A stretch of DNA of 64,000 nt from the NCBI GenBank assembly GCA_016125505.1, contig WGLP01000010.1, forward strand, positions 62,001-126,000. Reading direction: 5' to 3'. The notes under the pieces are model-generated. The model saw nothing but the letters and a program-made list of their open reading frames with translations. It searched no databases and was not told where the DNA came from. Shown in pieces: positions 43,412 to 53,110 of this stretch (position 1 is the stretch's first letter; each line of letters begins with the position of its first letter). The stretch comes from Gammaproteobacteria bacterium (GTDB taxonomy: Bacteria; Pseudomonadota; Gammaproteobacteria; UBA6429; Thiohalophilaceae). Made by a program: the position numbers and the translations under genes.

Positions 43412-44356
43412 CTAACGATGACGTTTCTGGCTTTTTTTATGTATAAGCCGATTCAATAACGATATGCCTCTGGCAAAAAAATATACATAGAAAAGGAACG
43501 AATTTATTATTCTGGTAAATATTTTTTCCTTGTTAAATTTAACCCACGATGAAATAAACGGGATTAAAACTATTCCGATGCATGTTACGTAAATAGTCGC
43601 ATGGTGGGCATGAAAATAAAGCAGTTCAAACAGCAAAGCTATGTGAAGAAGAATAAATATAGCGGAGAGGATGGCTACTTTTGAACTAAAAATAGCTTTT
43701 AATGAAACTGCATCACCCTTCCCATGCCATACTTCTCTTTTAAAATAATCTGATAATGTTTTAGGATATCCTTCATGAATTACCTTTAATAATGGCTCTT
43801 CGGTTACTTCGACACCATTACGTTTTGCTCTCATAGAAATTTCATAGTCTTCTCCTGTTTCCAGATTCACATCGAACCCCCCCAATTCCTCAAATAGTGT
43901 TTTTTTAATAATCATGTGCCCGCTATTGATATGAGTATTTTCTTTTCTTTGCTGCGGTTCGAACCAATACTGCTCTATCCAGCTAGAATGTTCTGGCACC
44001 GAAACCCATGAACCTGTCAGTTTCCTCACACCATTGCTTATTTCATCAATCACCGATTCAATATTTTTTTTCCACGTTGGCGTTAAATGGACATCCGCGT
44101 CTAAAAAGATAATTATTTGTCCTGACGCTCTTGCTGCACCGAAATTCCTTAGATCGGCGACAGACGCGCCATCATAGCGAAGAACATTAGCACCGGCGTT
44201 TTGCGCTATTTCAGATGTGCGATCACTTGAAAAGTGATCGATAACAATAATCTCGTAACTATATTTTACAGGGATATTCTCTTTTATTGTTTCCAGTGTT
44301 TCGACAATACTACCTTCTTCGTTATACGCGGGAATAATAATCGACAAATCTTTCAT
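43412..44356 (-). CDS. Family 2 glycosyltransferase with C-terminal membrane anchor
   Basis: The 314-residue protein has a GT-A domain (LSIIIPAYNEEGSIVETL, IVIDHFSSDRT, IIFLDADVHLTP as the D-x-D site) and C-terminal membrane segments (about 228-250 and 255-275), then a basic tail. It should add one sugar to a lipid-linked intermediate at the inner membrane. It is the last of four minus-strand genes that start at 47689. Base composition is strongly A+T-rich. Confidence 0.88.
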   Translation of the reverse strand: MKDLSIIIPAYNEEGSIVETLETIKENIPVKYSYEIIVIDHFSSDRTSEIAQNAGANVLRYDGASVADLRNFGAARASGQIIIFLDADVHLTPTWKKNIESVIDEISNGVRKLTGSWVSVPEHSSWIEQYWFEPQQRKENTHINSGHMIIKKTLFEELGGFDVNLETGEDYEISMRAKRNGVEVTEEPLLKVIHEGYPKTLSDYFKREVWHGKGDAVSLKAIFSSKVAILSAIFILLHIALLFELLYFHAHHATIYVTCIGIVLIPFISSWVKFNKEKIFTRIINSFLFYVYFFARGISLLNRLIHKKSQKRHR

Positions 44357-44426
44357 ATTTATATGTAATTTAACTCAACAAACAATTTACCAATATTTCT
44401 TCGACATAGCTCTGAGTTTAAAAAAC

Positions 44427-45356
44427 TCAACCATATCTTCCGAAATTTCCAAACCCATCCACAGATACAAGCCATTTTCGATCGGCGACCTTCACACAAT
44501 CCATGTGATGCATACCTTTACTATTCCAGGAACCTTTGTTGCTCTCTTTCAAAAAACTCTCATTCACCAATTTTTCTTTGTATTCATCAGTAGATATTTC
44601 AACAATTTCAAATATCGAAATATTCTTCCCATAATATCCATTGCAATTTTGGGCAATTCTATATAATTTACTTTCTATCTCAACCACTCTCCCTCCCGGT
44701 CTTGCAATTGACAAATTATTTCGGATAAGTGGTGATTTCTTATGTAGGCTCCACGGACCATAAATTGAGTCAGCATAATACAGATTAAGCGTATCATTTT
44801 CCCTTGTGGATACGAATAACCACCAATATCCTTTATGCTTAAATATTGACGCATCAGCAAAATGATAGCCGGACAATAGCGTTTTTACGTATTCCCATTT
44901 AGCAGGAAATTCAACAGCCTTATAGAGTTTAACCGAATAATCCTGGCTACTTTCGGGTATCATGAAATAATCATTTTCACTACGGAATACATACGGATAT
45001 GAAAGGTGATAATTCTCGCTCAATATCACCTTTTGATATTCCCATCTTGTTCCATCTGTACTTTTGGAAAATGCAATTTCACCCTTATTTGTGTCAGTGT
45101 TGAATATTTCATAAAACAGATAAAACTCATTTTCTCCGCGTTGAACTAGAAACGGATCTGCAACAAAGGCTGCATTAACATCGGAAACATTATCACCCAA
45201 TATTGATGGTGATTCCGAGCAGAATTTAATATCTGCAGACAAGGGATTATCTACAAAATAGACACAAATCGCCCAATCTCTCCGCTCGTGCGCAATATGC
45301 CTACCCACAATTTTTTTCAGCATCATTTTAAAAGTCGAAACAACACTTAATTTCAT
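44427..45356 (-). CDS. Beta-propeller protein like the GIPC-transferase family
   Basis: The 309-residue protein resembles the five-bladed propeller often annotated as glucosamine inositolphosphorylceramide transferase-like. Telling blocks are VADPFLV, FMIPESSQDYSVKLYKA, HFADASIFKHKGYWWLFVS, LSIARPGGRV and GMHHMDCVKV. The related GH43-like fold acts on furanose sugars, but here a catalytic role is unproven. It lies in a run of glycosyltransferases, so glycan binding or transfer is likely. No signal peptide is clear. Confidence 0.7.
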   Translation of the reverse strand: MKLSVVSTFKMMLKKIVGRHIAHERRDWAICVYFVDNPLSADIKFCSESPSILGDNVSDVNAAFVADPFLVQRGENEFYLFYEIFNTDTNKGEIAFSKSTDGTRWEYQKVILSENYHLSYPYVFRSENDYFMIPESSQDYSVKLYKAVEFPAKWEYVKTLLSGYHFADASIFKHKGYWWLFVSTRENDTLNLYYADSIYGPWSLHKKSPLIRNNLSIARPGGRVVEIESKLYRIAQNCNGYYGKNISIFEIVEISTDEYKEKLVNESFLKESNKGSWNSKGMHHMDCVKVADRKWLVSVDGFGNFGRYG

Positions 45357-45395
45357 ATTTATTACCGAATTTAATTTGCATTAATTAGGGTTAAG

Positions 45396-46418
45396 CTAAT
45401 GCTTGTTTATTTTATCTTCGATTATTTCCCATGCCGTCAATAATGCTTGGCTATGTCTATTTTGATCATATTCTTGTGATTTTAAATTCACCCATCGCCT
45501 AACATCTGACCACCGCTCCTCGTCAATAAGTACTGAAGCAGCAGTGTTTGCCATGTCGTTCAATTGGCCAATCTCGAACAGACATTTTGAATGTAAAAAC
45601 TCGGAAAGTGGAGCTCTATTAAAGCCCAAGGTTATAACGCCGTGACACATAGACTCTAATACTGTCAAAGGCATGCCTTCATTATTTCCCAAAAATAACA
45701 TCAGGCTCGCCTCTTCAAAAATCTCATGTATTTGTTTGTGTGAAAATCCTTTTAATTCTATAAATTTTAATTTCTTATATATATCTGACGCTATTGATTG
45801 AATTTTAGAGGCGATTAAATTTAAAACAACCTTTGTATCTAATGGATTTTTTTCAAAACGTTCAAGCGCGGGAAAGACAATCGATTTCGACTTCTGGCTG
45901 AAATCGAAATCATTATTTGCAGTGCAATAATCATTCTCAACATGATTTGGAATAACAATGACAGGGATATCCTTAACTATCTCTTTGAAAATTTCTGCAT
46001 TACCATCTGATACACAGAACACGCCTTTCAATGAAGGATTATTCCATATCTCAATCGCTTGCGGTGTTACAGGGAACGCCCCGATCGTTATATAGGCCCC
46101 TTGAGAAAACAGCACTTTATTATTCCCGGGGAAATTGTCAATAGTTGGCAAGTATCTCCCTGGAATTACGACAACATCGGTTTCCACATTAATCATCTGA
46201 CGAAACTGCTTTTCAGATATAAATAGATCATCAGCATTTTTCTTGGATACAAAAAATGTTTCTAGTCTACCCATCATCGTTACAACATAAGTTTTAACGC
46301 CATACTTACGAAGAATTTGTGCGTGTTCAATAGTTACCTTTTGCCCACCCAGCAAGGCACTACTGTATGGATTACCTATTGCGCCAACAAAGTATATCTT
46401 TCTATTTAAATTTATCAT
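45396..46418 (-). CDS. GT-B glycosyltransferase (GT1/GT4 type)
   Basis: The 340-residue protein has a GT-B plan: an N-terminal lobe with FVGAIGNPYSSALLGGQKVTIEHAQIL, a middle VIVIPNHVENDY, and the C-terminal donor lobe with LFLGNNEGMPLTVLESMCHG, which carries the EX7E glutamates. A clear donor specificity cannot be read. It starts 23 bp after the stop of the upstream GT4 gene, so they form one transcript. The gene is A+T-rich. Confidence 0.85.
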   Translation of the reverse strand: MINLNRKIYFVGAIGNPYSSALLGGQKVTIEHAQILRKYGVKTYVVTMMGRLETFFVSKKNADDLFISEKQFRQMINVETDVVVIPGRYLPTIDNFPGNNKVLFSQGAYITIGAFPVTPQAIEIWNNPSLKGVFCVSDGNAEIFKEIVKDIPVIVIPNHVENDYCTANNDFDFSQKSKSIVFPALERFEKNPLDTKVVLNLIASKIQSIASDIYKKLKFIELKGFSHKQIHEIFEEASLMLFLGNNEGMPLTVLESMCHGVITLGFNRAPLSEFLHSKCLFEIGQLNDMANTAASVLIDEERWSDVRRWVNLKSQEYDQNRHSQALLTAWEIIEDKINKH

Positions 46419-46441
46419 GGTAATAATTTAATAATCAGGAG

Positions 46442-47689
46442 TTACTTATTACTCGAAGCTGCTTCTATCGTATCTGTATAAAAATCAAGCAGTCTAGCTC
46501 CTAGCACATGTATTGAGAAATTATCTTCCACATGTCGTCGTGCATTCTTTTGCCATAATGGCCAATTACTCTTTGATTGAATCAAGAACTTAATCTTTTC
46601 GTATATAGCTTCGAAATCACGATCATCAACCAAAAACGCATCCTCTCCATCCACAACACATTCAGGTATCCCTCCGGTTTTGGTCGCGACTACCAGTAAT
46701 CCGCTCGCTTGAGCCTCTTGTATAACAACGCCTTGAGTTTCCTCGTGAACTCCATCCCTGTCGCGTATACTCGGCAAGACAAAAATGTGGGCTTCAGAAT
46801 ACTGTTTTTTTAATTCCGCATCATTTAGCGCTTCCAACAAATGCACATGCTGGGTAAGATTTTCATCTGCAACATTTTGCAAAATTGCGTTTTTCTCTGG
46901 GCCTACGCCAACAATTCTATATTCAAGCTCATAACCTTCTTTTATTAGTTTGGATATGGCTTTAATTGCATAAATATGGCCTTTGTCTTTATGAAATCTG
47001 CCGACTGTTAGAATTATTAATTTGCCATTATTGGGATAATTTTTATTATGAAATGGATATTCATCAAGATTAATTCCTTGCGGAAGAATTCTTATTTTCT
47101 TTTCATCGCATGACAATGAAATCAATTGACGCTTCGCAAATTCAGTATTAACAAAAAATAGATCTCCTTCTTTGAACACCTTGTCCATTTTTTCTTTTTC
47201 AAGCATGTTCACACCAGCAGGCGGCAGACCATGAAATGTTGTTATCAACGGAATGTTTAAAGTACGTTTTAAAAACAAGAATTGGTAACTCATTGCAATG
47301 GTGTGACTATGAATGACATCATAATCGCCAGGCACTAATGAAGGCGCCATTGCAATCGCCCTGGCAAATTCTCTTAATGAGTCCTTTTTATTCGCGCCAT
47401 ACTTAAGATACTTAACTAACCCTTTATATGCCCTAACTGTATATTTAGAGAACGGCAAAAAATAAAGCAGTAAGGACTTAAAAAAATCTTTTGATGAAGC
47501 GATATAATAATATTCTGTCTGATCCAGTAATTTGTATTTATCGACATCAGATTGCCACGAATCGCCAAGTATATCATTCGCAATAATTTTAATTGAGTTT
47601 CCCCTTTTTATAGATTCTACTATCCAATTGAGGAGCCAAGGTTGTACCCTGTTTGGGAAATGTTCTGCCAAGACTAATATTTTGAGCAT
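46442..47689 (-). CDS. Family 4 glycosyltransferase (colanic-acid type)
   Basis: The 415-residue GT-B protein begins MLKILVLAEHFPNRVQPWLLNW, has ITTFHGLPPAG in the acceptor lobe, ILTVGRFHKDKGHIYAIKAI in the donor lobe, and the EX7E site in HEETQGVVIQEAQASGLLVVATK. The ATG at 47689 is preferred over an upstream extension to 47737 because the GT4 start is at that point. It is the first gene of the minus-strand run, and 268 A+T-rich bp lie between it and the divergent sulfotransferase gene. Confidence 0.88.
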   Translation of the reverse strand: MLKILVLAEHFPNRVQPWLLNWIVESIKRGNSIKIIANDILGDSWQSDVDKYKLLDQTEYYYIASSKDFFKSLLLYFLPFSKYTVRAYKGLVKYLKYGANKKDSLREFARAIAMAPSLVPGDYDVIHSHTIAMSYQFLFLKRTLNIPLITTFHGLPPAGVNMLEKEKMDKVFKEGDLFFVNTEFAKRQLISLSCDEKKIRILPQGINLDEYPFHNKNYPNNGKLIILTVGRFHKDKGHIYAIKAISKLIKEGYELEYRIVGVGPEKNAILQNVADENLTQHVHLLEALNDAELKKQYSEAHIFVLPSIRDRDGVHEETQGVVIQEAQASGLLVVATKTGGIPECVVDGEDAFLVDDRDFEAIYEKIKFLIQSKSNWPLWQKNARRHVEDNFSIHVLGARLLDFYTDTIEAASSNK

Positions 47690-47957
47690 ATGATGATCCG
47701 TCTTACTACTTTGTGTTTTGATTATACAAAAGACCACAAACTGTTCATTTTGGACTCCGCATCAAAGAAACATAACTTACTGTTTTTTAAGATAATTTAA
47801 CTACGACATGGCTCCAAATTAGTGCCGATTTAGATTATAATAAAATGCTTTTATGATACCGAAGGATAGTCTGTAATTTCCACCATATAAAACAGAGACG
47901 ACCTTTTGTTTTAGCAAATACGTTTATTTTAACTTTCTTTACACTTTAACCCGAACA

Positions 47958-48710
47958 ATGAAAACTTTTTTAAAACATTTATATTACAAATTTGTTCCCG
48001 AACTAAGACGTAAACAAATCCATAAATATTTACATTTGTCTGAATACGAATACGCCAGGACCGCCGTATTTGAATCAAGCAAAGGTAATTTCTCATTGCG
48101 TGGATTTGATCAGAAGAAATCCATTTTCGTACACATCCCCAAAGCAGCAGGGACTTCAATTGCTCTTAGCATATTTGGTGAGTTACCTTACCATTATAAA
48201 GCGATAGATTATATTGTTATTTTTGGAAGAGAAACGTTTAACGAATATTTCAAATTCGCCTTTGTGCGGAACCCATGGGACAGAGTTTATTCTGCCTATA
48301 GTTTTCTGCAGAAAGGCGGGTGGGATGAAAAAGATAAAGCATGGGCCGAAAAGAACATAGCCCGGTTTAAAAGCTTTAATGATTTCGCGCTAAACTGGCT
48401 TACAACTGAAAACGTTCACAGTTATATGCACTTCATCCCGCAATATGAATTTATTTGTGACCGCCACAAACGAATTATTGTTGATTATCTAGGATACTTT
48501 GAAACAATTAATGAAGATTTTAACGAAATTTGCAGACGAATTACATGCAATTCCTCGTTAGCACATACAAACAAAAGCACAGAATTAAATTACACAAAAT
48601 TTTATACGGAAGAAACTAAAGAATTAGTTGCGCAAATATATAAAACTGACATTGAATTATTTGGCTACAGCTTCAATGGGATAAAAGAAAAAACCACGAT
48701 CAGGAAATAA
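47958..48710 (+). CDS. Sulfotransferase, family 2 type
   Basis: The 250-residue protein has the PAPS-binding motifs of glycan sulfotransferases: 5'-phosphosulfate loop IFVHIPKAAGTSIALSIFG (about residues 56-74) and the 3'-phosphate site FAFVRNPWDRVYSAYSF (about 96-112). It should move sulfate from PAPS to a sugar hydroxyl. PAPS can come from CysC encoded 14 kb upstream. The gene is followed after 5 bp by a second sulfotransferase-like gene, and both are divergent from the glycosyltransferase run. Strongly A+T-rich. Confidence 0.88.
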   Translation: MKTFLKHLYYKFVPELRRKQIHKYLHLSEYEYARTAVFESSKGNFSLRGFDQKKSIFVHIPKAAGTSIALSIFGELPYHYKAIDYIVIFGRETFNEYFKFAFVRNPWDRVYSAYSFLQKGGWDEKDKAWAEKNIARFKSFNDFALNWLTTENVHSYMHFIPQYEFICDRHKRIIVDYLGYFETINEDFNEICRRITCNSSLAHTNKSTELNYTKFYTEETKELVAQIYKTDIELFGYSFNGIKEKTTIRK

Positions 48711-48715
48711 CGTTA

Positions 48716-49555
48716 ATGTTTATTGCAGAAAAGCTCATATATATTGATCTACATAAAACCGGATGCACGCACATTAGAAAAATGCTGAGTGACACAATAG
48801 GTGGAGAACTCGTCGGCAAACATAACCGCTCACCTCACCTTGATAGAACAAAATATATATTCGGTTCAATTCGCAATCCTTGGGACTGGTATGTGTCTCT
48901 GTGGGCCTACGGCTGCAAACACCAAGGTGCAATTTATGGTAGAACAACAAGAAAGTTTGATATCGATTGTTACAAATCTGGCTTGCAAAGAGAAATGTAC
49001 ACAAAATTTTTTCCGTGGGTTTATGTATTAAGAACAATGATCTCGGATTTATTTAAACCTGCCCCTTTATGGAAAAAATTATATAGCGATCGTAATAACT
49101 CAGATAACTTTAAAAAATGGCTGCATATGATTTATGACCATAAAAGGAAATATGACTTGGGCGAGGGATTTGGCTTTAGCCCTATAAGTGTACACTCTGG
49201 TTTATATACATATCGATATTTGAAACTGTACTCAGATACAATTAATAATTTATATACGAGCTCAAAAAATTTAGGCACCTATAGCAATATGGTTGAGTTT
49301 GATTCAGATCATAATGTATTAAACATGACCGTAAGAACCGAGTTTCTTGAGGAAGATCTTATACATGCCATTACATCTGCAGGTTACAAGCTAGATGAAA
49401 AGCAACTGGAAACTATAAATAATGGAAAAAATAATAAAACTAATGCATCAAGTCACCAAAAAAGCTCATATTACCTAGATGAAGACGCGGCCTCACTCAT
49501 AGCCGAAAAAGAACGATTGATAGTTGACAAATACAAGTACACATATGAGCATTAA
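48716..49555 (+). CDS. Second sulfotransferase-like protein
   Basis: The 279-residue protein keeps a sulfotransferase core in a diverged form: KLIYIDLHKTGCTHIRKML for the 5' phosphosulfate loop and FGSIRNPWDWYVSLWAYGC for the 3' phosphate site. The rest is unlike its neighbour, so it is not a simple tandem duplicate and may sulfate another position. It starts 5 bp after the first sulfotransferase gene. The end is convergent with the flippase gene, 24 bp apart. Confidence 0.8.
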   Translation: MFIAEKLIYIDLHKTGCTHIRKMLSDTIGGELVGKHNRSPHLDRTKYIFGSIRNPWDWYVSLWAYGCKHQGAIYGRTTRKFDIDCYKSGLQREMYTKFFPWVYVLRTMISDLFKPAPLWKKLYSDRNNSDNFKKWLHMIYDHKRKYDLGEGFGFSPISVHSGLYTYRYLKLYSDTINNLYTSSKNLGTYSNMVEFDSDHNVLNMTVRTEFLEEDLIHAITSAGYKLDEKQLETINNGKNNKTNASSHQKSSYYLDEDAASLIAEKERLIVDKYKYTYEH

Positions 49556-49579
49556 AATAATTAATTTAACCGTTTGAGT

Positions 49580-51064
49580 TTACATTAGACGCGATACAAT
49601 TTTATTTTTAAAGCGTTGAAAATAAATATAGATTTGCTGTTTTTCATCTGAATCCAGTATAGGAAGGATAAATACCAAGCCCACAAATACTACCATAATC
49701 AAGATTTTTCCCAAGATCGCTACCAGTAAGGATGAAGGGAGTAGATAAGAAATAAAATAACATGCAAGCCAGGTTATACTTATTACTATAGCCCTATTCC
49801 ATGGCAGTTTCATATCGTAAAGTTTTCTTGATCCAGATTCAATCCATAACAATTGTGAAACAGAGCCAATTAAAAATGATACTGCCGCACCTATAAAGCC
49901 GAAGAATTTAATAAGCACTATAAAACATACAGTTAAAACTACAGCATTTAAATATGTACCTTTTGCAATAATGCTAGTCTTTTCATGCAGCAATATGCCT
50001 AAATTATTAAAATATGTTAATGCCATTGCAATCGACGAGGCAACCAGCAATGGCACAGCAGGACTTGCTGGCCAGAATGCTTTGTCTGCCATGATTTTTA
50101 TAGCCACATCAGCGAAAAGCGAAATACCGAGACCTACAAATGACAATGCAAACATTAATAAAATAAAAATCCTCTTATACACTTGATGCGCATTTGGCAT
50201 TTTGTATATCTCATATCGCATAGCTTGCCATACATTAGAAAACGGGTCCCATACAAAAATTAAGATCAAAAAACCAAACTTGCCTGCTAATGCATATAAT
50301 CCCACTTCATTTAGCCCAGAAAAAACTCTCAAGAAATATTTGTCAGCAGAATTCAAATACAATGTACCTAACGCGGAAAGCCATAAAGGCAGACTAAACA
50401 TAATCATTTTTTTTGCTAACAATTTAGAGAAGGTTATTCCAGAATGCATATAAGTGTAAATGGATGCGAAAATCGCTGTTACAACAGTCGAGATTACCGC
50501 GCTATAAACCACTCCTTCTACAGCCATCTTAAGATAAACAATCAAATATACATTCAAAAATACCTGTAATATTAATTTGAGAATACTAACGGCGAAAAAT
50601 AAATAAGGACGTTGATGCACTCTAATATATATCAACCCATAATCTTCCAGGGCTTGCGCAACAAGAATAATCGAGAACACTTGCATGACATGGGTATTTT
50701 GATTAGACCCCAGAGCTACACGAGCTGCTAGTTCCGAATTAAAAAACAGAACCAAGAACGCAACCGTTGTCGCTATAAATGTCACAATAAATGCTGTTGA
50801 CATGACTTGTTTTTTTTCATATTCAGTATCAGCCAGCGAATAATATCTAAAAATGGCTTGCCCCATGCGCATCCCGAGAAAAATCTCCATCACGCCTACT
50901 GCAACTAACAATAATTGTACAATCCCATAATCTTCCGGGGTTAGATATCGTGTATATACCGGCAGCATAAAGAAACCCACAAATCTTCTTAAAATATCAG
51001 CCGCACCATAAATCGCAGTATGACTTATTGCTTTTCGATAAATATTTGGCTTGCCACTCATCAT
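49580..51064 (-). CDS. Oligosaccharide flippase (Wzx-like)
   Basis: The 494-residue protein has about 12-14 membrane segments over its full length and the N-terminal pattern SHTAIYGAADILRRFVGFFMLPVYTRYLTPEDYG of polysaccharide biosynthesis flippases in the MATE superfamily. It should move lipid-linked repeat units across the inner membrane, ahead of polymerisation. It is minus-strand, downstream of the ligase-like and phosphatase genes, with a gap of 96 bp. Confidence 0.92.
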   Translation of the reverse strand: MMSGKPNIYRKAISHTAIYGAADILRRFVGFFMLPVYTRYLTPEDYGIVQLLLVAVGVMEIFLGMRMGQAIFRYYSLADTEYEKKQVMSTAFIVTFIATTVAFLVLFFNSELAARVALGSNQNTHVMQVFSIILVAQALEDYGLIYIRVHQRPYLFFAVSILKLILQVFLNVYLIVYLKMAVEGVVYSAVISTVVTAIFASIYTYMHSGITFSKLLAKKMIMFSLPLWLSALGTLYLNSADKYFLRVFSGLNEVGLYALAGKFGFLILIFVWDPFSNVWQAMRYEIYKMPNAHQVYKRIFILLMFALSFVGLGISLFADVAIKIMADKAFWPASPAVPLLVASSIAMALTYFNNLGILLHEKTSIIAKGTYLNAVVLTVCFIVLIKFFGFIGAAVSFLIGSVSQLLWIESGSRKLYDMKLPWNRAIVISITWLACYFISYLLPSSLLVAILGKILIMVVFVGLVFILPILDSDEKQQIYIYFQRFKNKIVSRLM

Positions 51065-51160
51065 AATTTCCTAAACAACGGGGTTTAAAGGTCAGTTAAT
51101 ACAACACGAAACAGTTAAGCGACTTAATCGGCGATTACAAAATTTTAAGAAAAAAATTAT

Positions 51161-52462
51161 TTACAGATTCTTTGGTTCTTCTTTAGCTAATCTGCTGGCG
51201 ACATTATTTAACATAGCTATCATCGCTATTTGTATCCAGAAAAATGGATAATACAAAACCGTAACGAATGCTCCAGCGACTATAAACCCAACAAGTCCAG
51301 CATCCAGTCCAAAAGATATAAAAGTAATATAATTTTTATTCGATCCTTTAATAATCTTTCTCGTTTTCGCATTTACATAAAATGCGGATAAAATCATTAG
51401 CACAAACCAAAAGAGGCCGGTATAGCCCATTTCCGCTGCTGCCTGTATATATATACTGTGTGGAACCTGAACTATCTTGAGCGGCCCCACACCCTCTGGA
51501 TACAATTTCGATACATACGGCATCCAATTACCGTAACCTATGCCTAATACCGGATTCTCCTTGGCAAGTTCTATCCCGATTTTCCAGTAAGCAAGACGCT
51601 GCAACGACGTTGTATCATCCCCGCTATCTTCAAATCGTTTAATCTGCTCCTCGGGCAACAAATGATACAATGCGACTGCAAGCGCGATGACAACAATAAG
51701 AAATTTAATTCCACCACGTATTTTAAATAAACCCCAAACCACTATGATCGCTAACGCTAATTGCGATCCTCTCGAACTTGCACCTATAACTGAAATGTAC
51801 CCTGTCGAGGCGCAAATCAAAAAAATCCATTTCTTAAATCTTCCCCAATATTCCATAAACGACACACAGAATGCTATTGCTAGAGAACCAAAAATAAGCA
51901 TTTGAATCGCGAACTCTCCAGAATTTCTAAACCATCCTGGAGATCCAATCAAACCATAACTGGCGAAGGAAAATCCTCGCCTCATCCAGTCATAAGCGCC
52001 ATGCTGTCCCATCTTCAAATTGAAGAGTAAATATGCGCAGAGAAAGAGAATTAATCGCCTCTCTGTATTTACAATTGAAGTCAATAAGAAATAAACAATT
52101 ACCCAGGTCAACATCGTATTTCTATCTTTCCATGAAACCATTGGGTAATAAGAAAAAATCCCCGACAGAACAATAATTATCGCCATCACAACAAATAATT
52201 TATTCAATGGGTTTCCAACCCAGACAACTGACTTATCTGCAAAAGCAGCTGCCAAAGCCAGCAGCATAAAGAGGAATGCCCAAGGAAGTACGTCAATTGA
52301 AGGATATAGGATTTGCGGGCGCACATATTCAAACAGAAAATATGCGCAGAGAAACCAAAATGAAATGTGTTCTTTTCTCAACCCCTTCCATAGGGCGCCG
52401 ATATTGACCGAGTAATACTCTTTTATGTCAATTGGCTGTTCGGATTTTTGCGGTAACGGCAT
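51161..52462 (-). CDS. O-antigen ligase/polymerase-like membrane protein
   Basis: The 433-residue protein has about ten membrane segments and a large periplasmic loop containing YWKIGIELAKENPVLGIGYGNW and VPHSIYIQAAAEMGYTGLFWF, the Wzy_C/O-antigen ligase signature with its histidine. FLFEYVRPQILYPSIDVLPW near the start recalls the putative O-glycosylation ligase type found with exosortase A. The start is uncertain: ATG at 52462 (chosen) or 52528; both overlap the upstream phosphatase gene and lack a good ribosome site. Confidence 0.85.
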   Translation of the reverse strand: MPLPQKSEQPIDIKEYYSVNIGALWKGLRKEHISFWFLCAYFLFEYVRPQILYPSIDVLPWAFLFMLLALAAAFADKSVVWVGNPLNKLFVVMAIIIVLSGIFSYYPMVSWKDRNTMLTWVIVYFLLTSIVNTERRLILFLCAYLLFNLKMGQHGAYDWMRRGFSFASYGLIGSPGWFRNSGEFAIQMLIFGSLAIAFCVSFMEYWGRFKKWIFLICASTGYISVIGASSRGSQLALAIIVVWGLFKIRGGIKFLIVVIALAVALYHLLPEEQIKRFEDSGDDTTSLQRLAYWKIGIELAKENPVLGIGYGNWMPYVSKLYPEGVGPLKIVQVPHSIYIQAAAEMGYTGLFWFVLMILSAFYVNAKTRKIIKGSNKNYITFISFGLDAGLVGFIVAGAFVTVLYYPFFWIQIAMIAMLNNVASRLAKEEPKNL

Positions 52463-52982
52463 TGACGGTTTTTTCGATGTAAGTAAAACAGTTTTTGAAA
52501 TAGGATTCCGAACGCATATAGGGATCATAAATGTATGGCTGCGCAGGTTTGCCCCACATCCCCAACAACGTCGTATAATGTTTCATTGCAAGATTATGAT
52601 GTATTAATTCCGCTTGCCACGGCTCCATCGCCAGCAATAAATCAGAGTTTCTATATTGCGGATACATTATTGGTGTCGTGCGATGAACTTCCAGATTATA
52701 TCCCATGCTTTTTGCTGTGCTAATAGCTTGCGGGTCGGCATGCGCCCCCTCAATCGCATGAATGCCTACCGAAATCGCAGGCACCCCCAGGGATTTTGCA
52801 ACTGCTTCAGCAAACGCACTCCGACAAATATTACCCGTGCAGACAAAGACAAGGCGTTCAATCCTGTCCCATGGGACCTGATACTGTTGATAGCGGCCAA
52901 GGAAATATCGAACTTGATGCCATTTGGTCTCAATAAACCCCCTGCGTGATCCATAGCGCGTATTAAACCAATTCATAATCAT
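52428..52982 (-). CDS. Low-molecular-weight protein tyrosine phosphatase (Wzb-like)
   Basis: The 184-residue protein has the phosphatase loop VCTGNICRSAFAEA (C-x5-R-S) and the general acid in YDPYMRSE. In capsule and EPS loci such enzymes reset the tyrosine kinase Wzc; no kinase is visible in this window. The start at 52982 is one of several in-frame ATGs (53072, 53027, 52976); sequence before about 52982 looks non-native. The end overlaps the ligase-like gene by about 35 bp. Confidence 0.85.
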   Translation of the reverse strand: MIMNWFNTRYGSRRGFIETKWHQVRYFLGRYQQYQVPWDRIERLVFVCTGNICRSAFAEAVAKSLGVPAISVGIHAIEGAHADPQAISTAKSMGYNLEVHRTTPIMYPQYRNSDLLLAMEPWQAELIHHNLAMKHYTTLLGMWGKPAQPYIYDPYMRSESYFKNCFTYIEKTVNAVTAKIRTAN

Positions 52983-53110
52983 TATTATTCTTTCAGTTGA
53001 GTTGATTGCCCGTTTGGATTCAGACATGCGAGATCTTGCGGAAATAGACTGCGCGATGCTTACATTCACCAAATGCGCTAACTGACCATTTCTAAAACTG
53101 CCTAGTTTAC

